A stretch of DNA of 64,000 bases from Microbacterium sp. ET2 (GCF_030347395.1 NZ_CP128170.1:62001-126000); one strand, 5' to 3'. Shown: positions 25,157-36,815, numbered from the stretch's first letter. Numbers and translations: made by a program. Notes: a model not told the origin generated them from the sequence alone.

Positions 25157-25196
25157 CCGACCGACCGCGAATCGGAGCGAGGTCTGCGCCCGTCGT

Positions 25197-25202
25197 TAGG
25201 AT
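25197..25202 (+). promoter_or_regulatory. -10 element, leaderless promoter of orn
   Basis: TAGGAT in GTCGTTAGGAT, ending 6 nt before the orn ATG at 25209; the same 11-mer precedes the mscS-like gene. Confidence 0.5.
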
Positions 25203-25208
25203 GGGCCC

Positions 25209-25835
25209 ATGGTGGGTGCTTCCGAGAATGACCGGCTCGTGTGGATCGACTGCGAGATGACCGGGCTCGACCTTGCTGTCGACGAGCTGGTCGAGATCGC
25301 CATCGTGGTCACGGACTTCGAGCTGCGGCCGTTGGACCCCGGATTCCACGTCGTCATCAAGCCGGACGCCTCCGCGATGGAGAACATGAGCGATTTCGTG
25401 CGCACCATGCACGAGACCTCCGGCCTTCTGGAGGAGATCCCCGGCGGTGTGACGGTCGCCGACGCCGAGTTCCAGGCATTGGAGTACATCCAGCGCTTCG
25501 CCCCCCAGGAGGGCAAAGCGCCCCTGGCCGGGAACACCATCGGGACGGACAGGATGTTCCTGGCCAAGTACATGCCGCGGGTCGATCGATGGCTGCACTA
25601 TCGCAACGTCGACGTCTCCAGCATCAAGGAGCTTTCGCGTCGCTGGTACCCTCGCGCCTACATCCACGCACCGGCGAAGAACGGTGGCCACCGCGCGCTC
25701 GCCGACATCCGCGAGTCCATCACCGAGTTGGCCTACTATCGCCAGGCGGTCTTCGTCCCCGAACCCGGACCGACCAGCGACGGAGCCCGTGCGGCTGCAG
25801 CATCCGTGGTGTCCGCGTTCTCCCCCGGCGTGTGA
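25209..25835 (+). CDS. orn: oligoribonuclease
   Basis: 208-residue 3'-5' exoribonuclease that degrades 2-5 nt RNAs and pGpG, completing mRNA and c-di-GMP breakdown. DEDDh motifs are complete: WIDCEMTGLD (exo I, about 12-21), NTIGTDRMFL (exo II, about 108) and GGHRALADIRESI (exo III, about 159-171). The C-terminal 25 residues are Ala/Gly/Pro-rich. The gene sits between tRNA-Arg and tRNA-His. The TAGGAT -10 implies a leaderless mRNA. Confidence 0.96.
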   Translation: MVGASENDRLVWIDCEMTGLDLAVDELVEIAIVVTDFELRPLDPGFHVVIKPDASAMENMSDFVRTMHETSGLLEEIPGGVTVADAEFQALEYIQRFAPQEGKAPLAGNTIGTDRMFLAKYMPRVDRWLHYRNVDVSSIKELSRRWYPRAYIHAPAKNGGHRALADIRESITELAYYRQAVFVPEPGPTSDGARAAAASVVSAFSPGV

Positions 25836-25872
25836 GAGAATCGTTGGGTTGTCCCGCCGTTGCGGGGCCACG

Positions 25873-25948
25873 GTGGCTGTAGCTCAGTCGGTAGAGCACC
25901 TGGTTGTGGTCCAGGGGGCCGCGGGTTCAAGTCCCGTCAGCCACCCCA
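25873..25948 (+). tRNA. tRNA-His (anticodon GTG)
   Basis: Acceptor GTGGCTG/CAGCCAC with C73, and a genomic G at 25872 that can serve as the G-1 identity nucleotide. Anticodon stem CCTGG/CCAGG around TTGTGGT, T loop TTCAAGT. CCA encoded at 25946-25948. Confidence 0.96.
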
Positions 25949-25971
25949 ATCTCGCAGGCCCGCGCGGCCCG

Positions 25972-25977
25972 TATCGT
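25972..25977 (+). promoter_or_regulatory. -10 element, leaderless promoter of the metallopeptidase-like gene
   Basis: TATCGT ending 6 nt before the ATG at 25984. Confidence 0.45.
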
Positions 25978-25983
25978 GGAGTC

Positions 25984-26334
25984 ATGCTCGAGATGGATGC
26001 GGACGCTTTCGAGCGTCTCGTGATCGAAGAGCTCGACCTCCTGCCCGATGACATGGTCGATGGTCTCGACAACGTCGTCTTCGTGGTCGAGGATCAGCCC
26101 GAGGATCCCGCGCAGGATCTGTTCGGCCTGTACGAGGGCTGGGCGCTGACCGAGCGTGATCGGTACGGCATGGGAGAACTCCCCGACCGCATCGTGCTGT
26201 ATCGCCGACCCCACCTCGCGGCGTGCGCCGACGAGCAGGCCCTGCGACATGAGGTGCACACGACGCTCGTCCATGAGATCGCGCACTTCTACGGTATCGA
26301 TGACGAGAAGCTGCACGAGCTCGGGTGGGCATGA
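25984..26334 (+). CDS. zincin-like metallopeptidase family protein (PF06262 type)
   Basis: 116-residue small protein with the zinc motif HEVHTTLVHEIAHFYGID: the HExxH core is HEIAH (about residue 98) followed by the third-ligand region GID. The N-terminal half is acidic (LDLLPDDMVDGLDNVVF). This family has a minimal zincin fold and no established substrate. The stop overlaps the clpS start, so it is coupled to the ClpAP/ClpCP adaptor gene. That suggests a link to protein turnover, but this is inference from context only. Confidence 0.87.
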   Translation: MLEMDADAFERLVIEELDLLPDDMVDGLDNVVFVVEDQPEDPAQDLFGLYEGWALTERDRYGMGELPDRIVLYRRPHLAACADEQALRHEVHTTLVHEIAHFYGIDDEKLHELGWA

Positions 26335-26630
26335 TGGCGTCGATGACGCAAACCGAGGAGTTCCTCGATCAGATGAGCGAGGAGACGACGAGCGGGCGGT
26401 GGCAGACGGTCGTCTGGAATGATCCTGTCAACCTCATGAGCTACGTCACCCACGTCTTCCGAGAGTATTTCGGCTTCCCCGCCGGCACCGCCGAACGCCT
26501 CATGCTGGCCGTCCATCACGACGGCCATGCCGTCGTGGCCGAAGGCGCGCGGGAGCAGATGGAATTGCACACGCAGGCGATGCACGACTACGGCCTGTGG
26601 GCCACCGTACGAAGGGCTCCCGCCACGTGA
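26331..26630 (+). CDS. clpS: ATP-dependent Clp protease adaptor ClpS
   Basis: N-recognin that delivers N-degron substrates to ClpC/ClpA. Of 99 residues, the core (about 24-95) has the ClpS landmarks WQTVVWNDPVNLMSYVTHVF, VHHDGHAVVAEG and REQMELHTQAMHDYGLWATV; the Asn-Asp of the binding pocket and the conserved His are present. Several starts are possible (GTG 26325, ATG 26331, ATG 26334, ATG 26343); 26331 gives an ATGA overlap with the previous stop. Its own stop overlaps the DUF2017 GTG by GTGA. Confidence 0.93.
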   Translation: MMASMTQTEEFLDQMSEETTSGRWQTVVWNDPVNLMSYVTHVFREYFGFPAGTAERLMLAVHHDGHAVVAEGAREQMELHTQAMHDYGLWATVRRAPAT

Positions 26631-27127
26631 ACACCGTCCCTCTCCTCCTTCAGATCACCCGCCTGGAGGCGACTCACCTCGGCGACCTCATCGATCAGTT
26701 CGCAGAACTCCTCACTGACGACGCGAGCGATGACCCCGCCGTGCTTCGGCTCGTCCCCGATGCGTACACCGACGACCCGGAGGCGGCACGGGAGTTCCGC
26801 GACGTCACGGAACGAGATCTGCTTCGTCGTCGTCGTCGAGACGCGCAGCTCGTGCGCACCAGCCTGTCTCCTGCGGCGACACTGTCATCCGTCGCCACGG
26901 CCGGAGCCGAGGGCCGGGAAGAGGTCGACCTGGTCCTGGACCCCGACACCGTCCAGGCGTGGCTGCGCACCCTCGCGGCGGTGAGACTCGTCATCGCGTC
27001 CCGGCTCGGCATCACCGACGAGGATCAGCACGACGACGATCCGCGATTCGGCGTATACGACTGGCTGGGATATCGCCTCGAGGGCCTCATCCGGGCCATC
27101 GAAGCCGCGGGGACCGCCGATCGCTGA
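26627..27127 (+). CDS. DUF2017 family protein
   Basis: 166-residue soluble helical protein. DUF2017 genes usually follow clpS in Actinobacteria, as here, with a 4-nt GTGA overlap. The sequence starts with an N-terminal strand/helix (LLLQITRLEATHLGDLIDQF), has a basic middle (DLLRRRRRDAQLVR) and ends with two helices (AWLRTLAAVRLVIASRLGI and YDWLGYRLEGLIRAIE). Function is unknown; conserved coupling hints at Clp adaptor biology. It converges with the P-loop gene after 3 bp. Confidence 0.85.
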   Translation: MNTVPLLLQITRLEATHLGDLIDQFAELLTDDASDDPAVLRLVPDAYTDDPEAAREFRDVTERDLLRRRRRDAQLVRTSLSPAATLSSVATAGAEGREEVDLVLDPDTVQAWLRTLAAVRLVIASRLGITDEDQHDDDPRFGVYDWLGYRLEGLIRAIEAAGTADR

Positions 27128-27130
27128 CCC

Positions 27131-27724
27131 TCAGGGGATCGCGAACACGTGCGTGGCCAGCTGGGCCGGCCCGTCCTCGACCAGATGCCGCTCCTCCTGG
27201 CGCGCCCACCGGTCCCAGTGCGGCCGGTAGGTGTCACCGTCGCGCGTGAGAGCGCGATCTCGGCGAGCACGCGCCGGGGACTCCAACCAGATGCGGATGT
27301 CACCGAGCGGCGCGGTTCCCGCGGTCAGGAGTCCTGATCCTTCGATGATGAGCGGAAGCGACGGATCGACGGCGTGTGCCTCGGCGTACTTTCCCCGCTC
27401 CCAGTCCCAGCGCTGCCAGACGCCGATCAGACCGCGGGCGTGCGGCCGGAGTATCGCCTCCTGCGCCGTGCGCACCCCCTCCGCCAGTCCGTCCCAACCG
27501 GGATAGATCGCATCGAGCGCGACCGATTGGACCCGACCGCGAAGGGGCCAGGCCGCGATGAGCTCTCGCGCGAGCGAGGTCTTCCCCGCGCCGCTGCGTC
27601 CGTCGATCAGGATGACCGGGTTGGCTGCAGCGACGAAGGCGACGGCGTCGCGCGTATGCTCGACCGCCGCCCTCAGCGCCCGCGCGACCGGGTCGGACTC
27701 ACTTCTTGAGCGCGCGGATGACAC
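27131..27724 (-). CDS. P-loop ATP-binding protein (uridine-kinase-like)
   Basis: 197 residues. Walker A is GRSGAGKTS (about residues 41-49) after the strand PVILIDG. A nucleoside-kinase-like order follows: DAIYPGWDGLAEG (acidic residue in the second strand) and LPLIIEGSGLLTAG (Walker B-like). It ends with an Arg-rich lid (ESPARARRDRALTRDG). The likely role is a small-molecule kinase; the substrate is unknown. The GTG at 27724 overlaps the upstream gene by 26 nt, because no in-frame start exists between that stop and the P-loop. Confidence 0.78.
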   Translation of the reverse strand: MSSARSRSESDPVARALRAAVEHTRDAVAFVAAANPVILIDGRSGAGKTSLARELIAAWPLRGRVQSVALDAIYPGWDGLAEGVRTAQEAILRPHARGLIGVWQRWDWERGKYAEAHAVDPSLPLIIEGSGLLTAGTAPLGDIRIWLESPARARRDRALTRDGDTYRPHWDRWARQEERHLVEDGPAQLATHVFAIP

Positions 27725-28019
27725 GGCTGAGCGCGCGACCGGCCACCCAGACGAAGGGGATCCCGACCGCCAGGAGCGATACGACGTTCGGCTCGAACCG
27801 CAGATCGTCGCCGCGACGGATGTAGGCACCGAGCGGAATCGCATACCCGCCGCCCCCGCCGCCGCCGTTGCCCGCCTCGTCGGATCCACCGCCGAAGGCG
27901 GTCCAGGTCAGGGCGACCGGCACCAGGCGGACGCCGTCGACGTCCTGCTGCTCGCCGTAGACGGATGTGACGCCGAAGTCCGCGGACTGCTTGCCGAGGT
28001 CGAGTGCGATGTTTGGCAT
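27699..28019 (-). CDS. GerW/YtfJ-like family protein
   Basis: 106 residues. The pattern DFGVTSVYGEQQDVDGVRLVP followed by a Gly-rich loop (seven consecutive Gly), YAIPLGAYIRRGDDLRFEPN, and a C-terminal hydrophobic segment (VVSLLAVGIPFVWVAGRAL) resembles the GerW (YtfJ) family, first described as a Bacillus sporulation protein but present in non-sporulating actinobacteria. The C-terminal segment suggests membrane attachment. TAGCGT 6 nt before the ATG makes it leaderless. It overlaps the P-loop gene. Confidence 0.72.
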   Translation of the reverse strand: MPNIALDLGKQSADFGVTSVYGEQQDVDGVRLVPVALTWTAFGGGSDEAGNGGGGGGGYAIPLGAYIRRGDDLRFEPNVVSLLAVGIPFVWVAGRALSRVIRALKK

Positions 28020-28025
28020 GCCCCC

Positions 28026-28031
28026 ACGCTA
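28026..28031 (-). promoter_or_regulatory. -10 element, leaderless promoter of the GerW-like gene
   Basis: TAGCGT on the minus strand, 6 nt before the ATG at 28019. Confidence 0.45.
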
Positions 28032-28044
28032 CTCGGCGCCACCG

Positions 28045-29283
28045 TCATTGCCCAGCCTTGCCCCGGTCCTTGACCTGGGCGCCGAGAAGTGTCGCACGAG
28101 TGATGCTTCCGCGGCCGAACTTCGCGGCAGCACCGTCGAGGACGCCCTCGACCCGTCGCCAATCCTCGTCGTCGTCCCACAGCGTCGACGCGGCGAGGGC
28201 GGAGGGGCGGAGCTTCTCCGCCCGGACGCCGACCAGACGGATCGGAAGGCGACGATCGAGAGCATCGAACAGGTCGATGGCGGCTGCTCCGATCCGCTGG
28301 CCCACCGCCGTCGGCTCCGGCAGGGACTGCGCACGCGTCACCGTGCTGAAGTCGGCGAAGCGCACTTTGATCGACACGGTCGCGGCTTCCCAGCCGGATT
28401 CCCGCAGACGCGCACCGACCCGGTCCGCGAGGCGGCGCAGCTCGACCCTCAGCACGCCGGGGTCGTCGATGTCGTCGACGAAGGTCTCCTCGTGTCCGAC
28501 GCTCTTCTCGACCCGTGTGGTCTCGACCTCACGCGGATCGACCCCACGGGCCAGCTGGCGAACCCGCGCACCGAGCGCGGCACCGAGGACGCGATCGATC
28601 ACCGCCGGAGGGGAGTCGATGATGTCGGCGACCGTGCGGATACCCCGCGCCGTCAGCGCCTCGGTGGCCTTGGGACCGACCCCCCACAGTTCACTCACTC
28701 TGCGACCTGCGAGAAACCGCGCCGTCGCAGCCTCGGGAACGATGAGGAGGCCGTCCGGTTTGCTCAGTGTGGAGGCCATCTTCGCCACGTGCTTGGTCGC
28801 TGCCGCTCCCACGGAGCAGGGAAGCCCGACCTCGTCGCGCACGCGGGAACGCAGGAGGCGCGCGACATCCCCCGGGCTCCCCCACAGTCGTCGCACCCCG
28901 CGCACATCGAGGAAGGCTTCGTCGATGGACAGCGGCTCCACCAGCGGGGTGATCTCGCGGAAGAGCGCCATGACCTGAGCCGAAAGCTCCGAATATCGCG
29001 GGAACCGCGGTGGGACCACCACCGCTGCCGGGCACAGTCGGAGCGCCTGCGAGACCGGCATGGCCGACCGCACGCCGAACCGCCGCGCTTCGTAGGACGC
29101 GCTGGAGACGACGGAGCGGCTCTCGGGCGCCCCGATGATCAGCGGCTTGCCGCGCAGGGCCGGGTCATCCAGCACCTCGACGGAGGCGTAGAACGCATCC
29201 ATATCGACGTGGAGGATGCCGGCTCCCGCGTCATCTGCACCCTCCGGCGAGACGAGCCGGCCGCTGCCGTCACCGCGACCCAT
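28045..29283 (-). CDS. dinB: DNA polymerase IV (DinB, Y family)
   Basis: 412-residue translesion polymerase. Palm catalytic motifs are ILHVDMDAFYASVE (about 23-36) and PLSIDEAFLDV (about 120-130); the helix-hairpin-helix thumb contains LWGVGPKATEAL and the little-finger domain ends near 360. The extreme C-terminus (AKFGRGSITRATLL) is the usual actinobacterial ending. The C-terminus lacks an obvious canonical QLxLF clamp-binding motif, so clamp contact may use another peptide. It starts 33 nt downstream of the gatB stop. Confidence 0.95.
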   Translation of the reverse strand: MGRGDGSGRLVSPEGADDAGAGILHVDMDAFYASVEVLDDPALRGKPLIIGAPESRSVVSSASYEARRFGVRSAMPVSQALRLCPAAVVVPPRFPRYSELSAQVMALFREITPLVEPLSIDEAFLDVRGVRRLWGSPGDVARLLRSRVRDEVGLPCSVGAAATKHVAKMASTLSKPDGLLIVPEAATARFLAGRRVSELWGVGPKATEALTARGIRTVADIIDSPPAVIDRVLGAALGARVRQLARGVDPREVETTRVEKSVGHEETFVDDIDDPGVLRVELRRLADRVGARLRESGWEAATVSIKVRFADFSTVTRAQSLPEPTAVGQRIGAAAIDLFDALDRRLPIRLVGVRAEKLRPSALAASTLWDDDEDWRRVEGVLDGAAAKFGRGSITRATLLGAQVKDRGKAGQ

Positions 29284-29316
29284 GCGTCCATTGTCGGCCG
29301 AGTCGCCGACATCCGG

Positions 29317-30831
29317 TCACTGGGACGCGCGCTCGAGGATCAGCTCGCGCACGCGCGCGGCATCCGCCTGTCCGCGCATCGCCTTCATCACCGCACCGAT
29401 CACCGCTCCGGCGGCCTGGACCTTGCCGTCTCGGATCTTGTCCAGCACGTCCGGCTGGGCAGCCAGCGCCTCGTCGATCGCCGCGATCAACGCGGTGTCG
29501 TCCGAGACGACCGCGAGTCCCCGCGAGGCGACGACCTGCGCCGGGTCGCCTTCGCCGACGATGACCCCCTCGAGCACCTGGCGCGCGAGCTTGTCGGTCA
29601 GCGTCCCCTCATCGACGAGCCGCTGGAGCTCGGCGACCTGCGCAGGGGTGACGAGCTCGCCAGGTTCACGGCCGTCGGCATTGGCGATGCGGCTGATCTC
29701 GCTCATCCACCACTTCCGGGCGGCGGCAGGGGTGGCGCCGGCTGCGACGGTGGCCTCCACTTCGCTCAGGAGCCCGGCGTTCACCACCCCCCGGAACTCG
29801 ATGTCGGCGAAACCCCAGTCCGACTTCAGACGCCGCCGGCGCACGACCGGCTGCTCCGGCAGGGCCGTCCGCAGCTCCTCGACGAGGGAGTCCGCGGGGG
29901 CGACGGGGAGCAGGTCGGGTTCCGGGAAGTAGCGGTAGTCGTCCGCGTCGGACTTCGGCCGACCCGGCGAGGTCGTGCCGGTGTCCTCGTGCCAGTGGCG
30001 CGTCTCCTGCGTGATCGTCCCGCCTGCGGCGAGGATCGCCGCTTGACGCTGGATCTCGTAGCGGACGGCCCGCTCGACAGACCGCATCGAGTTGACGTTC
30101 TTCGTCTCGGTGCGCGTTCCGAGTTTCTCCTGACCACGAGGACGCAGCGACACGTTGGCGTCGCAGCGCAGGTTTCCGCGCTCCATCCGCGCGTCCGAGA
30201 TACCGAGTGCCAGCACGATGTCACGGATGGTCTGAACGTAGGCCTTGGCGATGTCGGGCGCCCGGTGCTCCGCTCCGAAGATCGGCTTGGTGACGATCTC
30301 CACCAGGGGCACGCCGGCGCGGTTGTAGTCGACGAGGGAGTATTCCGCACCCTGGATGCGACCGGTCGAACCACCGACGTGCGTGAGCTTGCCGGCGTCC
30401 TCCTCCATGTGAGCGCGCTCGATCGGGACGGTCACAACAGTTCCGTCCTCCAGCTCGACCTCGACCGACCCTTCGAACGCGATCGGCTCGTCGTACTGGG
30501 AGATTTGGTAGTTCTTGCCGAGGTCGGGGTAGAAGTAGTTCTTCCGCGCGAACCGGCTCGAGGGCGCGATCCGGCATCCGAGGGCGAGCCCGAGGCTGAT
30601 CGAGGCGCGCACGGCCTCCTCGTTGACGACGGGCAGGGCCCCGGGAAGACCCATGTCGACCGGAGCGACCAGCGTGTTGGGCGCGGCGTCATGGTTGGCG
30701 CTGTGCGCCGGGTTGGGTGCCGCCGAGAACATCTTCGTGCGGGTGTTCAGTTCGACATGGACCTCGAACCCGAGCACAGGCTCGAAACGCTCGAGGGCTT
30801 CGTCGAAGTCCATCAGCTTGTCGCGACCCAT
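29317..30831 (-). CDS. gatB: Asp-tRNA(Asn)/Glu-tRNA(Gln) amidotransferase subunit B
   Basis: 504-residue subunit that binds mischarged tRNA and activates its side-chain carboxyl group for amidation. It shows the GatB core [16 protein letters not shown] (about 21-36), [12 protein letters not shown] (about 195) and the C-terminal YqeY-like tail. The ATG ([13 protein letters not shown]) overlaps the gatA stop by one base (TGATG). The presence of GatCAB indicates Gln-tRNA(Gln) is made indirectly, as usual in actinobacteria. Confidence 0.97.
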   Translation of the reverse strand: MGRDKLMDFDEALERFEPVLGFEVHVELNTRTKMFSAAPNPAHSANHDAAPNTLVAPVDMGLPGALPVVNEEAVRASISLGLALGCRIAPSSRFARKNYFYPDLGKNYQISQYDEPIAFEGSVEVELEDGTVVTVPIERAHMEEDAGKLTHVGGSTGRIQGAEYSLVDYNRAGVPLVEIVTKPIFGAEHRAPDIAKAYVQTIRDIVLALGISDARMERGNLRCDANVSLRPRGQEKLGTRTETKNVNSMRSVERAVRYEIQRQAAILAAGGTITQETRHWHEDTGTTSPGRPKSDADDYRYFPEPDLLPVAPADSLVEELRTALPEQPVVRRRRLKSDWGFADIEFRGVVNAGLLSEVEATVAAGATPAAARKWWMSEISRIANADGREPGELVTPAQVAELQRLVDEGTLTDKLARQVLEGVIVGEGDPAQVVASRGLAVVSDDTALIAAIDEALAAQPDVLDKIRDGKVQAAGAVIGAVMKAMRGQADAARVRELILERASQ

Positions 30832-32354
30832 CAGGCGACCCCTCCCCGCAGCGGCATGCGGTCCAGCAGCGGGCCGCCCCATTTCTCGACCAGCAGCGCC
30901 TCCACTGCCGCTCCCACCCGGTAGAGCCTGGCGTCCTCGCGCGCGGGGGCGAGGAACTGGATCCCCACCGGCAGCCCGTCCTCCGGCGCGAGGCCCGCGG
31001 GAATCGAGATGCCGGGGACGCCCGCGAGGTTCGCCGGAATGGTGGTGACGTCGTTGAGGTACATCTGCAGCGGATCGTCGACCTTCTCACCCAGCCGGAA
31101 GGCGGTCGTGGGAGCCGAGGGCGTGGCCAGCACGTCGACCTGCGCGAAGGCGGCGTCGAAGTCGGACTGGATGAGGGTGCGCACCTTCTGGGCGCTGCCG
31201 TAGTAGGCGTCGTAGTAGCCCGCGGACAGCGCATAGGTCCCGAGGATGACGCGTCGCTTCACCTCGTCGCCGAAGCCTGCCTCGCGCGTGGCCGCCATGA
31301 CCTCTTCGACGGTCGCCCCGGCGTGGGGGATCACGCGCATACCGAACCGCACCGAGTCGAATTTCGCCAGATTGCTCGATGCCTCTGCGGGAAGGATGAG
31401 GTAGTAGGCGGCGACTCCGTACTCGAAATGCGGAGCGCTGACCTCCACGATCTCGGCGCCCTGCGCCGCCATGGCGTCGAGGGCGGCGCGGAAGCGCGAC
31501 GAGACGCCCGTCTGGAATCCGCTGTCGGGGAGCTCGGAGATGACACCGACCCGGAGTCCGCGCAGGACCTCGCCCGACGCGCCGTCGCGCGCCGCGGCGG
31601 CGAAGGACGGCCAGCTCTCCTCGAGAGACGTGGCATCGTGCGGGTCGTGACCGCCGATGACGTCGTGGAGGAGGCCGGCGTCGAGAACCGTCCGCGTCAC
31701 GGGGCCGACCTGGTCGAGGCTCGACGCCAACGCGATGGCGCCGTATCGGGACACTCCTCCGTAGGTCGGCTTCATCCCCACCGTTCCGGTGACGTGCGCG
31801 GGCTGGCGGATCGAGCCGCCGGTATCGGATCCGAGGGCCAGGGGCGCCTCGAACGCCGCGACCGCTGCGGCCGAGCCGCCACCGGACCCGCCGGGAATCC
31901 GCTCGAGATCCCAGGGATTGCGCGTGGGTCCGTACGCGGAGTGCTCCGTGGAGGAGCCCATCGCGAACTCGTCCATGTTCGTCTTGCCGAGGGGGACCAG
32001 GCCGGCGGCACGGGAGCGCGCCACCACCGTGGCGTCGTACGGGGACATGTACCCCTCGAGGATCCGCGATCCGCTGGTCGAGGGCATGTCGGTCGTCACC
32101 AGGACGTCCTTGATCGCCAGGGGCACACCCGCCAGCGGGCCGAGCTCCTCGCCCGCGGCTCGCCGACGGTCGATGTCGGCTGCCACCTCGAGAGCGCGAT
32201 CGTTGACGTGGAGGAAGGCGTGCACATCCCCGTCGACCTCGCGGATGCGGTCGAGATGCGCGCTGGTCGCCTCGACGCTGGACATCTCGCCGGTGCTCAG
32301 CCGCGACGCCAGATCAGCGGCGGTGAGACGGATGATCTCTCCGGCGGCGCTCAC
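30831..32354 (-). CDS. gatA: Asp-tRNA(Asn)/Glu-tRNA(Gln) amidotransferase subunit A
   Basis: 507-residue amidase-signature enzyme that releases ammonia from glutamine for transfer to the tRNA-bound amino acid. The Ser-cisSer-Lys triad is visible: Lys in LAIKDVLVT (about 83) and the two serines in the Gly/Ser-rich [14 protein letters not shown] region (about 155-180). The GTG start overlaps the gatC stop by 4 nt and the stop overlaps gatB by one base, so CAB is a fully coupled operon. Confidence 0.97.
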   Translation of the reverse strand: MSAAGEIIRLTAADLASRLSTGEMSSVEATSAHLDRIREVDGDVHAFLHVNDRALEVAADIDRRRAAGEELGPLAGVPLAIKDVLVTTDMPSTSGSRILEGYMSPYDATVVARSRAAGLVPLGKTNMDEFAMGSSTEHSAYGPTRNPWDLERIPGGSGGGSAAAVAAFEAPLALGSDTGGSIRQPAHVTGTVGMKPTYGGVSRYGAIALASSLDQVGPVTRTVLDAGLLHDVIGGHDPHDATSLEESWPSFAAAARDGASGEVLRGLRVGVISELPDSGFQTGVSSRFRAALDAMAAQGAEIVEVSAPHFEYGVAAYYLILPAEASSNLAKFDSVRFGMRVIPHAGATVEEVMAATREAGFGDEVKRRVILGTYALSAGYYDAYYGSAQKVRTLIQSDFDAAFAQVDVLATPSAPTTAFRLGEKVDDPLQMYLNDVTTIPANLAGVPGISIPAGLAPEDGLPVGIQFLAPAREDARLYRVGAAVEALLVEKWGGPLLDRMPLRGGVA

Positions 32355-32650
32355 TGCTCCTCCCCCAGGATGGCGGTGACCCGGAAGCGGTTGTCCGCGG
32401 CCTCAGGGGCGTTCTGCAGGACCTGTTCGATGGTCAGGACGTCGGCGGGGGCATCCTTCCGGAAGACGTTCTGCAGGGGAATGGGGTGGCTGGTGGCCAC
32501 GACATCGGCGGTCGCGACCTCGGACACCTTCGCGATGTTGTCGACGATCACGTCGAGCTGGCCGGTGAGGCGCGCCACCTCCCCTTCACTCAGCTGGATG
32601 CGGGCGAGCACGCCGAGGTGGCGGACGAGATCGGGTGTGATTTCAGACAC
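32351..32650 (-). CDS. gatC: Asp-tRNA(Asn)/Glu-tRNA(Gln) amidotransferase subunit C
   Basis: 99-residue helical belt that holds GatA and GatB together. The family opening is [20 protein letters not shown] and the C-terminal half contains [11 protein letters not shown]. First gene of gatCAB(-dinB). The GTG start at 32650 has TAAACT 6 nt upstream, marking the operon promoter as leaderless. Confidence 0.95.
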   Translation of the reverse strand: MSEITPDLVRHLGVLARIQLSEGEVARLTGQLDVIVDNIAKVSEVATADVVATSHPIPLQNVFRKDAPADVLTIEQVLQNAPEAADNRFRVTAILGEEQ

Positions 32651-32656
32651 CCGATC

Positions 32657-32662
32657 AGTTTA
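32657..32662 (-). promoter_or_regulatory. -10 element, leaderless promoter of gatCAB
   Basis: TAAACT on the minus strand, 6 nt before the GTG at 32650. Confidence 0.5.
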
Positions 32663-32723
32663 GGTGCTCGCCCCGCCGGCCTCCGGCCCACGACGGACGA
32701 CCGGAGGTGCCGTCACACGGCCG

Positions 32724-32729
32724 TAGAGT
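32724..32729 (+). promoter_or_regulatory. -10 element, leaderless promoter of the acyl-CoA ligase gene
   Basis: TAGAGT ending 7 nt before the GTG at 32737; divergent from the gatC promoter. Confidence 0.45.
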
Positions 32730-32736
32730 GTCGGGC

Positions 32737-34464
32737 GTGACGACGTACGACCCGCCCCGTCCGTGGATCGCCAGCTACGCCGAGGGGGTTCCCTCCGACC
32801 TCTCCGACGTCTCGGGGTCGCTGGTCGACATCATCGACACCGCTGCACGGGAGAACCCGGATGCGCCGGCGCTGGAGTTCTTCGGCCGAGAGACGACCTA
32901 CCGGCAGCTCCACGGGCAGATCGTCGCAGCCGCCGAAGGATTGCGTCGCCGCGGGGTGAAAGCAGGCGATGCGGTGGCGATCGTGCTGCCGAACTGCCCG
33001 CAGCACATCGTCGCCTTCTATGCCGTCCTGCGGCTGGGTGCGGTCGTCGTGGAACACAACCCGCTCTACACCGCGCGAGAGCTGCGCACCCAGTTCCAGG
33101 ATCACGGAGCTCGCCACGCGATCGTCTGGAGCAAGGTCGTCGACACCGTTCGGGCGTTCCCCGACGACCTCAGGGTCCAGACGCTGGTGTCGGTCGAGAT
33201 CCGTCGCGCCATGCCGTGGCGCACCCGTGTCGCCCTGCGCCTCCCCATCGCGCGAGCGCGTGAGGCGCGGAAGGCTCTGGATTCCCCCGTCTCCCGGCGA
33301 ACAGCGTCGGTGGATCGATGGGAAGACCTGACCACCGCCGGTCCGCTCGCCCCCGATCACGCGGGGCCCGCCACCGACGATCTCGCGATCCTGCAGTACA
33401 CCAGCGGAACGACCGGCTCGCCCAAGGGCGTGCGACTCACTCACCGCAACCTCCTCGCCAATGCGACGCAGGCGCGCGCCTGGGTGCCGGGGATCACCCG
33501 CGGAGAGGGATGCGTCGTCTACGCCGTCCTTCCGATGTTCCACGCGTACGGTCTCACGCTGTGTGTGACCTTCGCCATGTCGATGGCCGCGCGGCTGGTC
33601 CTGTTCCCCCGATTCGATCCCCAGCTCGTGCTGGAGGTGACCAAGAAGCGTCCCGCGACCTTCCTTCCCCTCGTTCCCCCGATCGCCGAGCGGCTGCTCT
33701 CGGCCGCCGAGGCGGCAGGCATCTCCCTGGAGGGGACACAGGTCGCCATCTCGGGAGCGATGGCGCTCCCGCACGACCTGGTCGTGCCCTTCGAGCGCGC
33801 GAGCGGCGGCTACCTCGTCGAAGGCTACGGACTCAGCGAGTGCTCCCCGGTCCTCATGGCCAACCCCGTCGCGACCTACCGCAAGCCTGGAACCGTCGGT
33901 CTTCCCCTGCCGGGAACCGAGTGCCGGGTGGTGGATCCCGACGACCCTCACACCGATGTACCGCACGGCCAGCCGGGCGAGCTCGTCGTGCGTGGACCAC
34001 AGGTGTTCGACGGGTACCACGGACGACCGGAGGAGACCGAGCAGGTCTTCGTCGACGGCTGGTTCCGCACCGGTGACATCGTCGAGATCGACGACGAGGG
34101 CTTCGTCAGGATCGTCGACCGGATCAAGGAGCTCATCATCACCGGCGGTTTCAACGTGGCCCCCACGGAGGTCGAGAACGTCCTGCGCCAGCATCCGCGG
34201 GTGAGCGACGCGGCCGTGGTCGGTCTTCCCTCACGTCACTCGGGCGAGGATGTCGTCGCCGCGGTCGTCGTGTCGGGTGAGGCCCCTCTCGACCCCGAAG
34301 AGGTTCGCGACTTCGCGCGGGGGATCCTCACCGCATACAAGGTGCCGCGCCGGGTGGTCGTCGTCGAGGAGCTGCCGCGATCGCTCATCGGCAAAGTTCA
34401 GCGTCGCCAGGTGCGGGCGCAGCTTCTCGAGGCGTCGGAGGCCGGTCGAGCCGACGCCGTCTGA
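32737..34464 (+). CDS. long-chain fatty acid-CoA ligase (AMP-binding, FadD-like)
   Basis: 575-residue adenylate-forming enzyme that activates fatty acids via acyl-AMP to acyl-CoA. The P-loop-like motif YTSGTTGSPKGV lies at about 221-232, the A5 region EGYGLSECSP at about 365, the A7/A8 region WFRTGDIVEIDDEGF and DRIKELIITGGFN at about 445-475, and the C-terminal catalytic Lys in RSLIGKVQRRQ. Chain-length preference cannot be told. The GTG at 32737 follows a TAGAGT -10 by 7 nt. Its stop abuts the convergent ligA stop with no gap. Confidence 0.92.
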   Translation: MTTYDPPRPWIASYAEGVPSDLSDVSGSLVDIIDTAARENPDAPALEFFGRETTYRQLHGQIVAAAEGLRRRGVKAGDAVAIVLPNCPQHIVAFYAVLRLGAVVVEHNPLYTARELRTQFQDHGARHAIVWSKVVDTVRAFPDDLRVQTLVSVEIRRAMPWRTRVALRLPIARAREARKALDSPVSRRTASVDRWEDLTTAGPLAPDHAGPATDDLAILQYTSGTTGSPKGVRLTHRNLLANATQARAWVPGITRGEGCVVYAVLPMFHAYGLTLCVTFAMSMAARLVLFPRFDPQLVLEVTKKRPATFLPLVPPIAERLLSAAEAAGISLEGTQVAISGAMALPHDLVVPFERASGGYLVEGYGLSECSPVLMANPVATYRKPGTVGLPLPGTECRVVDPDDPHTDVPHGQPGELVVRGPQVFDGYHGRPEETEQVFVDGWFRTGDIVEIDDEGFVRIVDRIKELIITGGFNVAPTEVENVLRQHPRVSDAAVVGLPSRHSGEDVVAAVVVSGEAPLDPEEVRDFARGILTAYKVPRRVVVVEELPRSLIGKVQRRQVRAQLLEASEAGRADAV

Positions 34465-36783
<2,319 letters not shown>

Positions 36784-36815
36784 GGCAGTGCCTCCGACAC
36801 CCCAGCGGAGATCCG

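Noticed and set aside
27967..30924. 985-codon open frame antisense to dinB and gatB
   Set aside because: Same GC-driven artefact; Arg/His/Asp-rich without domains, while the opposite strand encodes clear DinB and GatB.
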